Below are positions 1 through 6,561 of a stretch of 6,704 nt of DNA, in pieces. The translations under genes were made by a program, and so were the position numbers. The first letter of the stretch is position 1, and each line of letters starts with the position of its first letter. The notes under the pieces were generated by a model. It did no database searches and had not been told where the DNA came from. It worked only from the letters and a program-made list of their open reading frames with translations. The stretch covers positions 1-6,704 of the forward strand of contig DFFT01000120.1 of NCBI GenBank assembly GCA_002372325.1, in the 5' to 3' direction. This DNA is from Succinivibrionaceae bacterium UBA3769 (GTDB lineage Bacteria > Pseudomonadota > Gammaproteobacteria > Enterobacterales > Succinivibrionaceae).

Positions 1-1366
1 ACTCATATTTCTGGCCCAGAACGGCAATGCGGCGGGACATGGACAGGAAGTACCCCGCCATGAGCGCGGTTCTCGCGGCGCCGGAGGCGAGGGATGCGAA
101 CCGGCATTTCCGGAGCCTGGCAAAAAATGCCCGGATCTTCTCCTGATACTCCTTTGCCGGCAATGCCCTTGCCAGAACGAACTTCTCCGCCATGCCGGAA
201 GTCACCAGCATATGCGCCAGAACGCCCAGAACATGGGTGTAATCGATAAAGTCGTAACTGCGTTCCCTGACGATCTGTCTCAGGGCGGTATTCAGCAGGA
301 AATCCCCCATTTCCCCCGGCCCCGCGAACAAAAGGCCTAATTCGTCAGATAGTTCAAAGAGGAAATCGGCATAATCTGATTCAAATTTGGCAAAACCGAT
401 AACCTGCATCTTTACGGCATAGCGGCATACTATGGCGGCTTTCAGCATATCAAAACGGGTGAAATACAGCGCAAGGCTGCCGTCCAGGACGGCTTTGCGG
501 CCCTCGATAAAGTTCTGCAAAAGTCCCAGAAGGAGGTGGCGCAGGCAGTCGTATTTAAGTCCTGCCAAAACAAAAGGCGGCCGCTGAAATATTTCCTTCT
601 CCTCCAGACGCCGGGACTCATTAATTTTAAAGAATTCGAGACCAGAATTGAGCATAGCGCTCCTGGAAAAACGATCCAAAATAAAGCCTGATGCTTTACC
701 GGGGTCTTCATTAAGCTCATCACCGCGGCATGGAATAAAGATGGTCATGACAGGACGGACGGCGAATGCTTTATAGTCGCAGGGCCTGCCGCGACAGCTG
801 ATATTGCCGTTCGGGCCGACGCTGGCGACATTGCATCCCGGGCCCGGTGTCCTGAGCCAGTAGCTGCAGTATTTGCCGCGATGAGTAACGCCCTTGGTAG
901 CGGCAAAAGGCGTGGGCTCGCAGCGCCTTTCCGCATTGCTTTCAAAATATTCGGCGGCCTCCTCACAGCTCAGCAAATATATACGGGGACAGGCGCAATC
1001 CTCCCAGGGCGCCTTGGGCTGATATTGCGGGTTCGGCGAAGTGATAACCTCATCCTGAACAATCATCGCCTTCTCAATTGCTGAAAACGCATCAAACAAA
1101 AACTGACTGTTAAGCCACTGAATGAGCGTGCTGTACTGCCAGAGGGAATAGCTGTGGTTAAAATGGAAGGCGTCGGAATCTATTCCGTAACGGCTGACAA
1201 CAAACGCGCGGCGCCGTTCATACCTGAGCACCAGCCATTCTATGGGAGCCCATGGCGTATCTTCATCGTTGTAATCTCCATAATAATAACGGCCAAATCT
1301 GATCACATCCCCCTTTCGAAGCGGACATTCCAGAGGCTCTTTGCCGATAACTGTCACTTCTGCCAT
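1..1366 (-). CDS. DUF6273-like domain protein with helical C-terminal extension (3' end beyond window)
   Basis: An uninterrupted minus-strand reading frame of 455 codons runs off the left edge, so the C-terminus is missing. Residues about 19-212 look like the DUF6273 family (recognised from memory): GDVIRFGRYYYGDYND, then PIEWLVL (41-47), SRYGID (58-63), W..YSTLIQWLN (76-86), IYLLSCEEAAEYF (129-141), YWLRTPG (169-175), VGPNGNIS (183-190) and FAVRPVM (201-207). These lie in the order expected for a compact domain thought to resemble C-type-lectin/FGE folds. Residues about 225-455 are unrecognised, mostly helical, and unusual because many DUF6273 proteins end near the VRP motif. No signal peptide is seen. 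Start: a GGAG lies 5 bases before the ATG at 1366 but only 2 bases before an adjacent in-frame ATG at 1369, so 1366 is preferred. An in-frame TAG lies just upstream. The function is unknown. Confidence 0.88.
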   Translation of the reverse strand, partial: MAEVTVIGKEPLECPLRKGDVIRFGRYYYGDYNDEDTPWAPIEWLVLRYERRRAFVVSRYGIDSDAFHFNHSYSLWQYSTLIQWLNSQFLFDAFSAIEKAMIVQDEVITSPNPQYQPKAPWEDCACPRIYLLSCEEAAEYFESNAERRCEPTPFAATKGVTHRGKYCSYWLRTPGPGCNVASVGPNGNISCRGRPCDYKAFAVRPVMTIFIPCRGDELNEDPGKASGFILDRFSRSAMLNSGLEFFKINESRRLEEKEIFQRPPFVLAGLKYDCLRHLLLGLLQNFIEGRKAVLDGSLALYFTRFDMLKAAIVCRYAVKMQVIGFAKFESDYADFLFELSDELGLLFAGPGEMGDFLLNTALRQIVRERSYDFIDYTHVLGVLAHMLVTSGMAEKFVLARALPAKEYQEKIRAFFARLRKCRFASLASGAARTALMAGYFLSMSRRIAVLGQKYE

Positions 1367-1371
1367 CATGA

Positions 1372-1375
1372 CTCC
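1372..1375 (-). promoter_or_regulatory. Ribosome binding site of the DUF6273-like gene
   Basis: The minus strand reads AACGGAGTC followed by two consecutive ATG codons. GGAG is 2 bases from the first ATG (1369) and 5 bases from the second (1366), which favours the second as the main start. The motif sits inside one copy of an imperfect direct repeat. Confidence 0.6.
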
Positions 1376-1418
1376 GTTAATTTGCTATGAGAGGAGGCAT
1401 TCAAAGACTCCGGAAGGG

Positions 1419-1427
1419 ATAGTATCA
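1419..1427 (-). promoter_or_regulatory. Possible extended -10 promoter for the DUF6273-like gene
   Basis: The minus strand reads TGATACTAT, which fits TG-n-TATAAT with one mismatch in the hexamer. It lies about 50 bases upstream of the start codon at 1366. No good -35 hexamer is found 16-18 bases further upstream, so the call rests on the extended -10 alone. Confidence 0.3.
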
Positions 1428-2019
1428 GAAACTCCGTTTCGGATCTGCTATGCAGGACATGTTATTCGACTGCGCCTGGCAGGGATTCTCAGCCGGCGAA
1501 GGATTAATGAGGCATTCCTGAAGGCTTCCGGGATTCAGGTGACAATTAGGCGCCCGCTGACGTTTTGCGGAAATGCTTCACAAATCTCCCGGAGAAAGCG
1601 CAGCTTCCCCTGAATGCAGTTCCCCTGTTTCAAACATGACCTTAGAATGCTAACACCTCACTCCCGGCATCAGGCATTGGATTATTGGGAAAGAAGATCA
1701 GGCAAGCATCCGGTCTCATCTGTGATTGATCGCAGTCTGGTTCACACAGATAACTGATTGTTTCATAAAAGAGTTTATCTTGAAATACCTCATGTGGCAA
1801 AATAGCACTAGAATGCAAAGAATGAAAGATCATTCGGGCAATATTCAGACAACAGTAAACCAGCAAATAATTAGGATCACAGGCGCAATACGATTACGTC
1901 AGCTATATTGTATCTATCTTGTAGTTTGGGGATATTACACAACAGAAGAGCCTCTCATTTCCGGGGCCTTATCTTCGTGATTCAGCAGGAAAGCTCCCGA
2001 AAAACTCCCTTTCCCTGAC

Positions 2020-2060
2020 AAAAAAACCGGGCCGTCCTTCCGAAGAAGGACTTTGCCCGG
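2020..2060 (-). terminator. Intrinsic terminator of the kinase-like gene (UUCG loop)
   Basis: On the minus strand CCGGGC-AAA-GTCCTT-CTTCGG-AAGGAC-G-GCCCGG forms a two-part stem: 6 bp outer and 7 bp inner, the last closing C-G pair capping a UUCG tetraloop. An asymmetric internal loop (AAA against G) separates the two parts. Seven T residues follow immediately. It begins 29 bases after the TAG stop at 2090-2092 and ends the transcript before the 650-base gap. Confidence 0.93.
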
Positions 2061-2089
2061 CTATACGTTCCCGGAAGAATTACCGGAAG

Positions 2090-5000
2090 CTATACCTCAA
2101 GAACATTCCCGCCGCTGGGATCCTGATGTTCCACCTGGAAATCCGCGTCATTCCTGATCTTATCGTAGCACTGCATCGCTTTTCTGGCACCGCCTATGGA
2201 CTTCATGGCGGCATACAGATTCTGCTTCACCACATCGGTAATGGCATTCATGAGGTTCTTCGGCTTATAGCTGTCAGCCCTGGCATTCCTTTCGGCAATG
2301 CTGTTTTTGACCTCCTCGTCCCCATAGCCGTTCTGGTATTCGGCAATAAGCTTCTTCTTCTGAGCGGCAATATCATTCATCACCGAGAAGGTGTCATCCA
2401 AAGCATTCTGAAGCCGGCGCTGGCTTTCCATAAAGTTATGGATGGCTGCCGGAACCTCAATGGAGTAATCCTCCTGCAGGATTTTTATGGCAGCCTGCAT
2501 GCGGGCAGCGGTATCCCTGAGAGTCCCCTTCTCGAAGATCACGCTGAGCTTGTTCAGGATCTCGTCCTTTTTGCTCTCGAATGTCCTGAGACCGTTCTTT
2601 GAAAGCAATCCCTTGTAGCCCTCAAGATAGAGCGCAGGATCATTGGTGGCCGAACCGGCCACCACCTTCACCACATCGGCCCGCTCCTTCTTATTGAGGC
2701 TTGAGGCATTACCGAAGTCAATGAGAGTGACGGGGCTGTTCTCCGGGTTCCCCTCCTTCCAGCCGGCCTGGGTCATGATATTGCCCTTGTGAATGTCGCC
2801 ATGATAGAAGCCGGCGGCAAAAAGACCTTCATTAACCCACATATAGGAGAGGTTCACCAGTGCCTCGTACTTCTTCTTAACGTCCGTATACAGCTTGTCC
2901 AGCTGGTTGTAGCCCTCAAGAGCCACTGCGGGAGCATTCTCCGGCCCGCGTTCCGCAATGTCATTCTTAGCCTGGGCAATAACCTCCTGACTCTTGCTCC
3001 GGGTATCAATCAGGTATTGCTCCATAGTGGTGCCGGTCACCTCCTCCAGAACCATAACGTTCTTGGAGGGAGGAATGCCTTCAGCCAGCTTCATGCTGGA
3101 AACATTTTCGAAGGAGCCGTAGGTCTGTTTTACCTCGGTGTTGCTGTAATCCTTCTTGCTATGGCTGTAAACCGTGTTGCCCTGCTCCACATTCTTCGCC
3201 TCATTGGTGAGATCCAGTTCGGCGAGAATGCTGTTAAACTGCCCCTTGAAGGTAACATCCATGCCGTGTCCCACGGTTTGGGCGGCCTTATTGAAGATGG
3301 CAAACTCGCGGCGGGCCTTCATTTCGGCATCTGGACGGAGAATCTTGATAACGCAGTCTTTGGAACCGCCCTGGGCATAGTGCACGGTGCACTTAAGAGC
3401 CTGAGCCACGGATGCGGCGCCCAGTCCCTTCTTAACGTCAATTTTGGTGATGGCGCCGTTGGAGTTCTTCACCACGTCATAAAGATAGGCATGCACGGCA
3501 TCCTGGGAAATCGGAGCCAGCCGGTCCTTCATATCGGAAATGGCCATCTGAAAATCCGGAGATCTGTCAAACATGGCAGGATCCAGCCCCTGCATCATCT
3601 TCTGCATGATGGGGCCGGCGCCCTTTAAAATCGCGCCGAGCTTCGCGCCCTCGGTGGTCTTGTCATCAATGGCGCAGTAACGCATTTCCGCTGCCAGCAT
3701 GGCCCTCTGATCCATAACCGGCATTTCCTTGAAATAGATCTTCATGGCCTCTTTGACCAGCTGGAGCTGTTTATCCTCGGCAGGGCCGCCAATAATCTGA
3801 CTGAGAGTGGCATCCCGGAGTGAATTCGGATCGTGAGCTATCTTGTTTCCCGGGTTCGGGAAGATATTCTCGATCATCTGGTTTACCTTGGTCTGGAGAT
3901 CCTTGCAGCCTTCGTCCGCAGCCTTGTTAAGCCGAAGCTCCATATCAGCAAAGAAATGAGCTCCCAAAGTAAGCTCTTTGCGCTTTTCGCTCAGTAAGTC
4001 ATATTTGCCGATCTCCGGTTTGAGTTTCCGGCTGACTCCCTCATTAATGCCCAGCTGATCCAGCTCTTCATTGCTGATGTCATCAATATTGGAGGTGTTG
4101 AGACCGGTTTTGATTCTCTTTTCGTTTGTCTCTTCTGTCCTGAGCTCCTGAATAAGGAAATTTTTTCTGCCGCTGACTTCGTTGGCCAGAAAATCAAGAT
4201 CCTTCTTGCTGTCGTTGAGCTCTTTCTTCTGTTCCAGCATGAAGCCGCCGTCTTCGGGTTCTCCATCTTTGAGGTATTTCTTAATGCTGTTCTCGCGATC
4301 TGTAACGACATTCTGACGTTCTGCAACTTGCCCGTTGTATTTTTCATTAAGCCTGTCCAGTTCGGCATTTAGAGCTTCCTGAAACTTTGGTTCAACGCCG
4401 GCGAGCAGAGATTTTGTTCCCGGCTCCTTCAGGCACTTCTCGCGGTTCTCCATTAAAAGAGCCATGGTTTTGACATTCTGGCGAAACAGCTCGCGGATTC
4501 TCTGGCCGGTGGTGATCCTCTTGCCGCCGGCGATATTTTCCTTTGAGGCGTCATGGGTAAGATCCTGATCCTGCTTTACTGTATTAAGATCGGAAACCAG
4601 ATTGGCAACAAAATCATGAACCTCCTTGATCTGACCTTGAGGCAGCGCCGGATTCTCTCCGGTCTTGTTATAGCCGTCAGCGAAGCTCACCGTATTAAGC
4701 CCCGGCCCTTTGCTGTTTTTGTCAGCGTTATTTTCCCAGGGGTTTCTTAAGATATTATCCTTTTTTCTTTCAGCCTCCTGAGCCTTCTCGAACGCTTCAA
4801 AGATTTTGGCGCTTTCTACAGTGGTAAAGTGCGTGGCTGAGGCGTTACGGTTTATAAACGCCCGGGCATCGGCGGCAGAGGTAATATGACCGTCCATGAC
4901 GTCTTCCGCCAGCTTGATGCCGATATTGCGGTCGATGTACTTGGTTTCGGCGGGATCCAAGCCCAGACGGGACTCGAAGAGCTTTGCCAGAAGCTTGTCA

Positions 5001-5677
5001 AACTGCTCCTTGCATTCGGCAAGTCTGGGTTTAATCCTGCTGAGGTCTTTAGCCTGATGGTAGCAGGTATTAATATTCATGTCTGCATCATCGTACTTCC
5101 TCTGAACGTTACTCAGTTTCATGTAGACATTATTGTTCGCGCCGGCTTCTTCTATATCAGCGTCCAGACCGTCCTTATACTTTTGCAGGATCTTGTCTAC
5201 AATAAAATCCTTGTCAAAATACTCGGAATGCCCCATGACATCCATTTCGATATTTTTGACAAGCTGGTCAGGATCCTTAACCTCATGTTTGGTGTTATCC
5301 TTGAAGGTAACAAAAACCTTGTCATCGGCATTTTTGCTTAAGGTCACCTGCTCATTGCACATCTTGCCCCTGACATCAATCTGATTCTGTCCGTATCCTG
5401 TTGATTGTTTTGCAAGATCGGAAATGTTCTGATAGAAATCCTGAGTGCCCTTGCAAAGAGAGGCCATTTCGCTTTTGTACTTGCTGTCCTTGACGGCATG
5501 ATAAATGGCATAGCCGCCAAAAGTCAGAATGCCCAGAAACACTCTTTTGGCGGTAGAAGCCGTTTCGTTTTTATATCTTGTGGTAACCTCGGCGGCTGTT
5601 TTGCCCACATTGATGTCACCCTTCGTCATGTCATCGTTTAATTCTCTGAAAGTAGTATTTCCAATAGCATCGGTCAT
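2090..5677 (-). CDS. Large protein with a UbiB/ABC1 (AarF/ADCK)-type atypical kinase domain
   Basis: This 1195-residue protein probably binds ATP and acts as an atypical kinase or ATPase; its substrate is unknown. Residues about 680-1050 carry the UbiB-family signature in order: GPIMQKMMQ (689-697, the KxGQ position, here KMMQ), alanine-rich loop GAASVAQ (753-759), VIKILRP with the beta-3 lysine K778, ExD motif ELD (820-822) with E826 as the alpha-C glutamate, hinge MVLEEVTG (875-882), catalytic loop HGDIHKGN (959-966, D961 and N966), and IDFG (986-989, D987). Typical UbiB proteins are near 540 residues with C-terminal membrane helices. Here about 670 residues precede the domain: a polar Thr/Asn/Asp-rich start, a hydrophobic stretch at 46-62 flanked by Lys/Arg, and charged, probably coiled-coil helices around 430-570. 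The tail (1060-1195) is helical, without an obvious membrane segment. No ubiquinone genes adjoin it. The fold call is firm; the role is not. Confidence 0.92.
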   Translation of the reverse strand: MTDAIGNTTFRELNDDMTKGDINVGKTAAEVTTRYKNETASTAKRVFLGILTFGGYAIYHAVKDSKYKSEMASLCKGTQDFYQNISDLAKQSTGYGQNQIDVRGKMCNEQVTLSKNADDKVFVTFKDNTKHEVKDPDQLVKNIEMDVMGHSEYFDKDFIVDKILQKYKDGLDADIEEAGANNNVYMKLSNVQRKYDDADMNINTCYHQAKDLSRIKPRLAECKEQFDKLLAKLFESRLGLDPAETKYIDRNIGIKLAEDVMDGHITSAADARAFINRNASATHFTTVESAKIFEAFEKAQEAERKKDNILRNPWENNADKNSKGPGLNTVSFADGYNKTGENPALPQGQIKEVHDFVANLVSDLNTVKQDQDLTHDASKENIAGGKRITTGQRIRELFRQNVKTMALLMENREKCLKEPGTKSLLAGVEPKFQEALNAELDRLNEKYNGQVAERQNVVTDRENSIKKYLKDGEPEDGGFMLEQKKELNDSKKDLDFLANEVSGRKNFLIQELRTEETNEKRIKTGLNTSNIDDISNEELDQLGINEGVSRKLKPEIGKYDLLSEKRKELTLGAHFFADMELRLNKAADEGCKDLQTKVNQMIENIFPNPGNKIAHDPNSLRDATLSQIIGGPAEDKQLQLVKEAMKIYFKEMPVMDQRAMLAAEMRYCAIDDKTTEGAKLGAILKGAGPIMQKMMQGLDPAMFDRSPDFQMAISDMKDRLAPISQDAVHAYLYDVVKNSNGAITKIDVKKGLGAASVAQALKCTVHYAQGGSKDCVIKILRPDAEMKARREFAIFNKAAQTVGHGMDVTFKGQFNSILAELDLTNEAKNVEQGNTVYSHSKKDYSNTEVKQTYGSFENVSSMKLAEGIPPSKNVMVLEEVTGTTMEQYLIDTRSKSQEVIAQAKNDIAERGPENAPAVALEGYNQLDKLYTDVKKKYEALVNLSYMWVNEGLFAAGFYHGDIHKGNIMTQAGWKEGNPENSPVTLIDFGNASSLNKKERADVVKVVAGSATNDPALYLEGYKGLLSKNGLRTFESKKDEILNKLSVIFEKGTLRDTAARMQAAIKILQEDYSIEVPAAIHNFMESQRRLQNALDDTFSVMNDIAAQKKKLIAEYQNGYGDEEVKNSIAERNARADSYKPKNLMNAITDVVKQNLYAAMKSIGGARKAMQCYDKIRNDADFQVEHQDPSGGNVLEV

Positions 5678-5683
5678 ATGACG

Positions 5684-5696
5684 TTCCTTGCTCCTT
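5684..5696 (-). promoter_or_regulatory. Tandem Shine-Dalgarno sequences of the kinase-like gene
   Basis: The minus strand reads AAGGAGCAAGGAACGTCAT directly before the ATG at 5677. The nearer AAGGA ends 7 bases before the start, which is good spacing. A stronger AAGGAG lies 13 bases from the start. Together they support 5677 as the true start and imply good translation. Confidence 0.75.
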
Positions 5697-5856
5697 AACT
5701 TAAACGCAGTTTCTGGCTTTAAAAAAGTGATCTGAATCGCCGCTGCGGCAAATCATCTCTGGGCTTAAAACGGAGAAGCCGCCCCAAAGTTACAGCAACG
5801 ACAAAAAAATCTCCGGCGCCGTATCCGGCAAACGGCAGGATAGCACCACCACCCCG

Positions 5857-5878
5857 GGAGCGAGATAATTCCCGCTCC
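5857..5878. repeat. Short inverted repeat (6 bp arms)
   Basis: GGAGCG and CGCTCC form perfect arms around a 10-base AT-rich loop (AGATAATTCC). No T-run follows on either strand, so it is not an intrinsic terminator. It could be an operator or a chance palindrome. Confidence 0.35.
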
Positions 5879-5906
5879 ATAATGCCATCGGGGACACGCA
5901 TATAAG

Positions 5907-5933
5907 GTCTTTGCCTCAGGGAGCGGCAAAGAC
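5907..5933. repeat. Perfect 9-bp inverted repeat
   Basis: GTCTTTGCC and GGCAAAGAC are perfect inverted arms separated by the 9-base loop TCAGGGAGC. Neither strand has a T-run after the stem, so termination is unlikely. It lies between the divergent genes, about 230 bases upstream of the kinase-like start, and could be a regulator binding site or an RNA hairpin. Confidence 0.5.
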
Positions 5934-6129
5934 TGCCGGACAAAATTCAGCTTATCTCATCATAACCTCTGCCGCAATTGCCTCAAACAAAGGTTTAAGA
6001 AAAGTCAGATCTCAGGAACATAAGTTAACAGAGGTCAGCAAAAATAACGCTAACTCATATGAAACCCGAAAGCATATTTCCAGGGATTGCATAGAGACCG
6101 GAGCAGAATTTCAGGATTGGCTCCGGACA

Positions 6130-6503
6130 ATGACCTTGCTTGCGGCGGTTCTTTCTCTCCTGAAGGCTATCGCTCAGGCCTTTGTCCGCTCTGATGTTTC
6201 CCGGGAAGCGGAATATCAGCTCTGCCAGGAGGGATACTGCTCGCTCTTCATGAATGCCACAGCAAATTCCTTCACTCTCACCAGAGAATACTATGCGCGG
6301 GATAGCGGCGTCATCGTACTGAGAAAGGGCTATGATGGAAATGCCGCTGAAGGAACTGAAGATAGCGCTCCGGAAAAAGATACCGCGGCATATGAAGGCG
6401 ATCTCCTTCTGTCCGCCGGCCCTAAAAAGGCCGCGCCGATCTGGCGGCGGAGAATAAGGAGCCCCGGGAGCCCTTCTGTCTCATGGAATTCAAGTACAAA
6501 TGA
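6130..6503 (+). pseudogene. Unknown small gene, apparently frameshifted at an A5 run
   Basis: The frame from ATG 6130 begins with a hydrophobic segment (MTLLAAVLSLLKAIAQAF), possibly a signal or membrane segment, followed by polar sequence (EYQLCQEGYCSLF, LTREYYARDSGVIVL) and an acidic stretch. After SAGPKK (about 6409-6429) the frame becomes Arg/Pro/Ser-rich and runs to 6618 into unrelated sequence. The -1 frame at the same point instead gives a natural-looking ending, GRADLAAENKEPREPF then CLMEFKYK and TGA at 6501-6503. One extra A in the run at 6424-6428 would join the two into a protein of about 124 residues. The frame is also open upstream to 5869 with a possible TTG start at 5911, and ATG 6130 has a weak ribosome binding site, so the start is uncertain. 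I do not recognise the family. It may be a decayed gene, a phase-variable gene or a sequencing error. Confidence 0.42.
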
Positions 6504-6561
6504 AATATCCGGTTTTCTCAGAATACTGCACTCGCAGGCAGCTTCCTTTTTATGCCGCCGA

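Larger units (their letters stand above)
1371..1452 (-). repeat. Imperfect direct repeat upstream of the DUF6273-like gene
   Basis: On the minus strand CATAGCAAATTAACGGAGT (1389-1371) recurs as CATAGCAGATCCG followed by AAACGGAGT (1452-1431). The copies match except for one substitution and a small insertion, and are offset by about 60 bases. The proximal copy contains the ribosome binding site; the distal copy lies just upstream of the possible -10 element. This could be a local duplication or a pair of binding sites. Confidence 0.5.
1370..2019. other. Long intergenic stretch without a convincing gene
   Basis: About 650 bases separate the start of the DUF6273-like gene from the terminator of the kinase-like gene. 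Several frames of 70-90 codons are open on both strands, but none has a recognisable motif, a good ribosome binding site or coding-like codon use. The part from about 1640 to 1960 is visibly more AT-rich than the neighbouring genes. No tRNA, CRISPR array or tandem repeat was seen. The only structured elements noted are the direct repeat and the possible -10 element near 1371-1452. Confidence 0.6.
5678..6129. other. Divergent intergenic region with two inverted repeats
   Basis: About 450 bases lie between the start of the kinase-like gene (minus) and the first ATG of the small plus-strand gene. It should hold the promoters of both, but no clear sigma-70 -35/-10 pair was found on either strand. 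A minus-strand open frame at 5719-5943 is arginine-rich, lacks a ribosome binding site and shows no motif, so it is not called. Two inverted repeats are listed separately. Confidence 0.5.

Noticed and set aside
442..723. Minus-strand 93-codon frame, and the 745-966 minus-strand frame
   Set aside because: Both overlap the DUF6273-like gene in a different minus-strand frame, and that gene carries recognisable motifs across the same bases.
731..862. Diversity-generating retroelement variable region at the C-terminal end of the DUF6273-like domain
   Set aside because: Lectin-like folds of this sort can be targets of such systems, but no reverse transcriptase, template repeat or near-duplicate of this segment exists in the window.
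1642..1866. Minus-strand 74-codon frame in the long intergenic gap
   Set aside because: It looks mildly protein-like (FYETISYLCEPDCDQ), but starts at TTG without a Shine-Dalgarno, has no recognised motif and lies in AT-rich sequence. A gene remnant cannot be excluded.
291..1993. Shared ATTCAGCAGGAAA word at about 290 and 1980
   Set aside because: A 13-base match inside a coding region and an unrelated gap, with no extended similarity, is compatible with chance.
2789..3628. Plus-strand open frame of 279 codons, and others at 2126-2602, 4886-5341 and 5133-5384
   Set aside because: They lie entirely antisense to the kinase-like gene, whose motifs prove the minus strand is coding. Their sequences are Leu/His/Gly/Val-rich without motifs, as expected of antisense shadows.
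5719..5943. Minus-strand open frame just upstream of the kinase-like gene
   Set aside because: It is rich in Arg and Gly, begins at TTG without a ribosome binding site and has no motif. A small membrane peptide is possible but unsupported.
6524..6556. Weak terminator after the small plus-strand gene
   Set aside because: CTGC-ACTC-GCAG gives only a 4-bp stem, and the T5 run is several bases away, so it is too weak to call.
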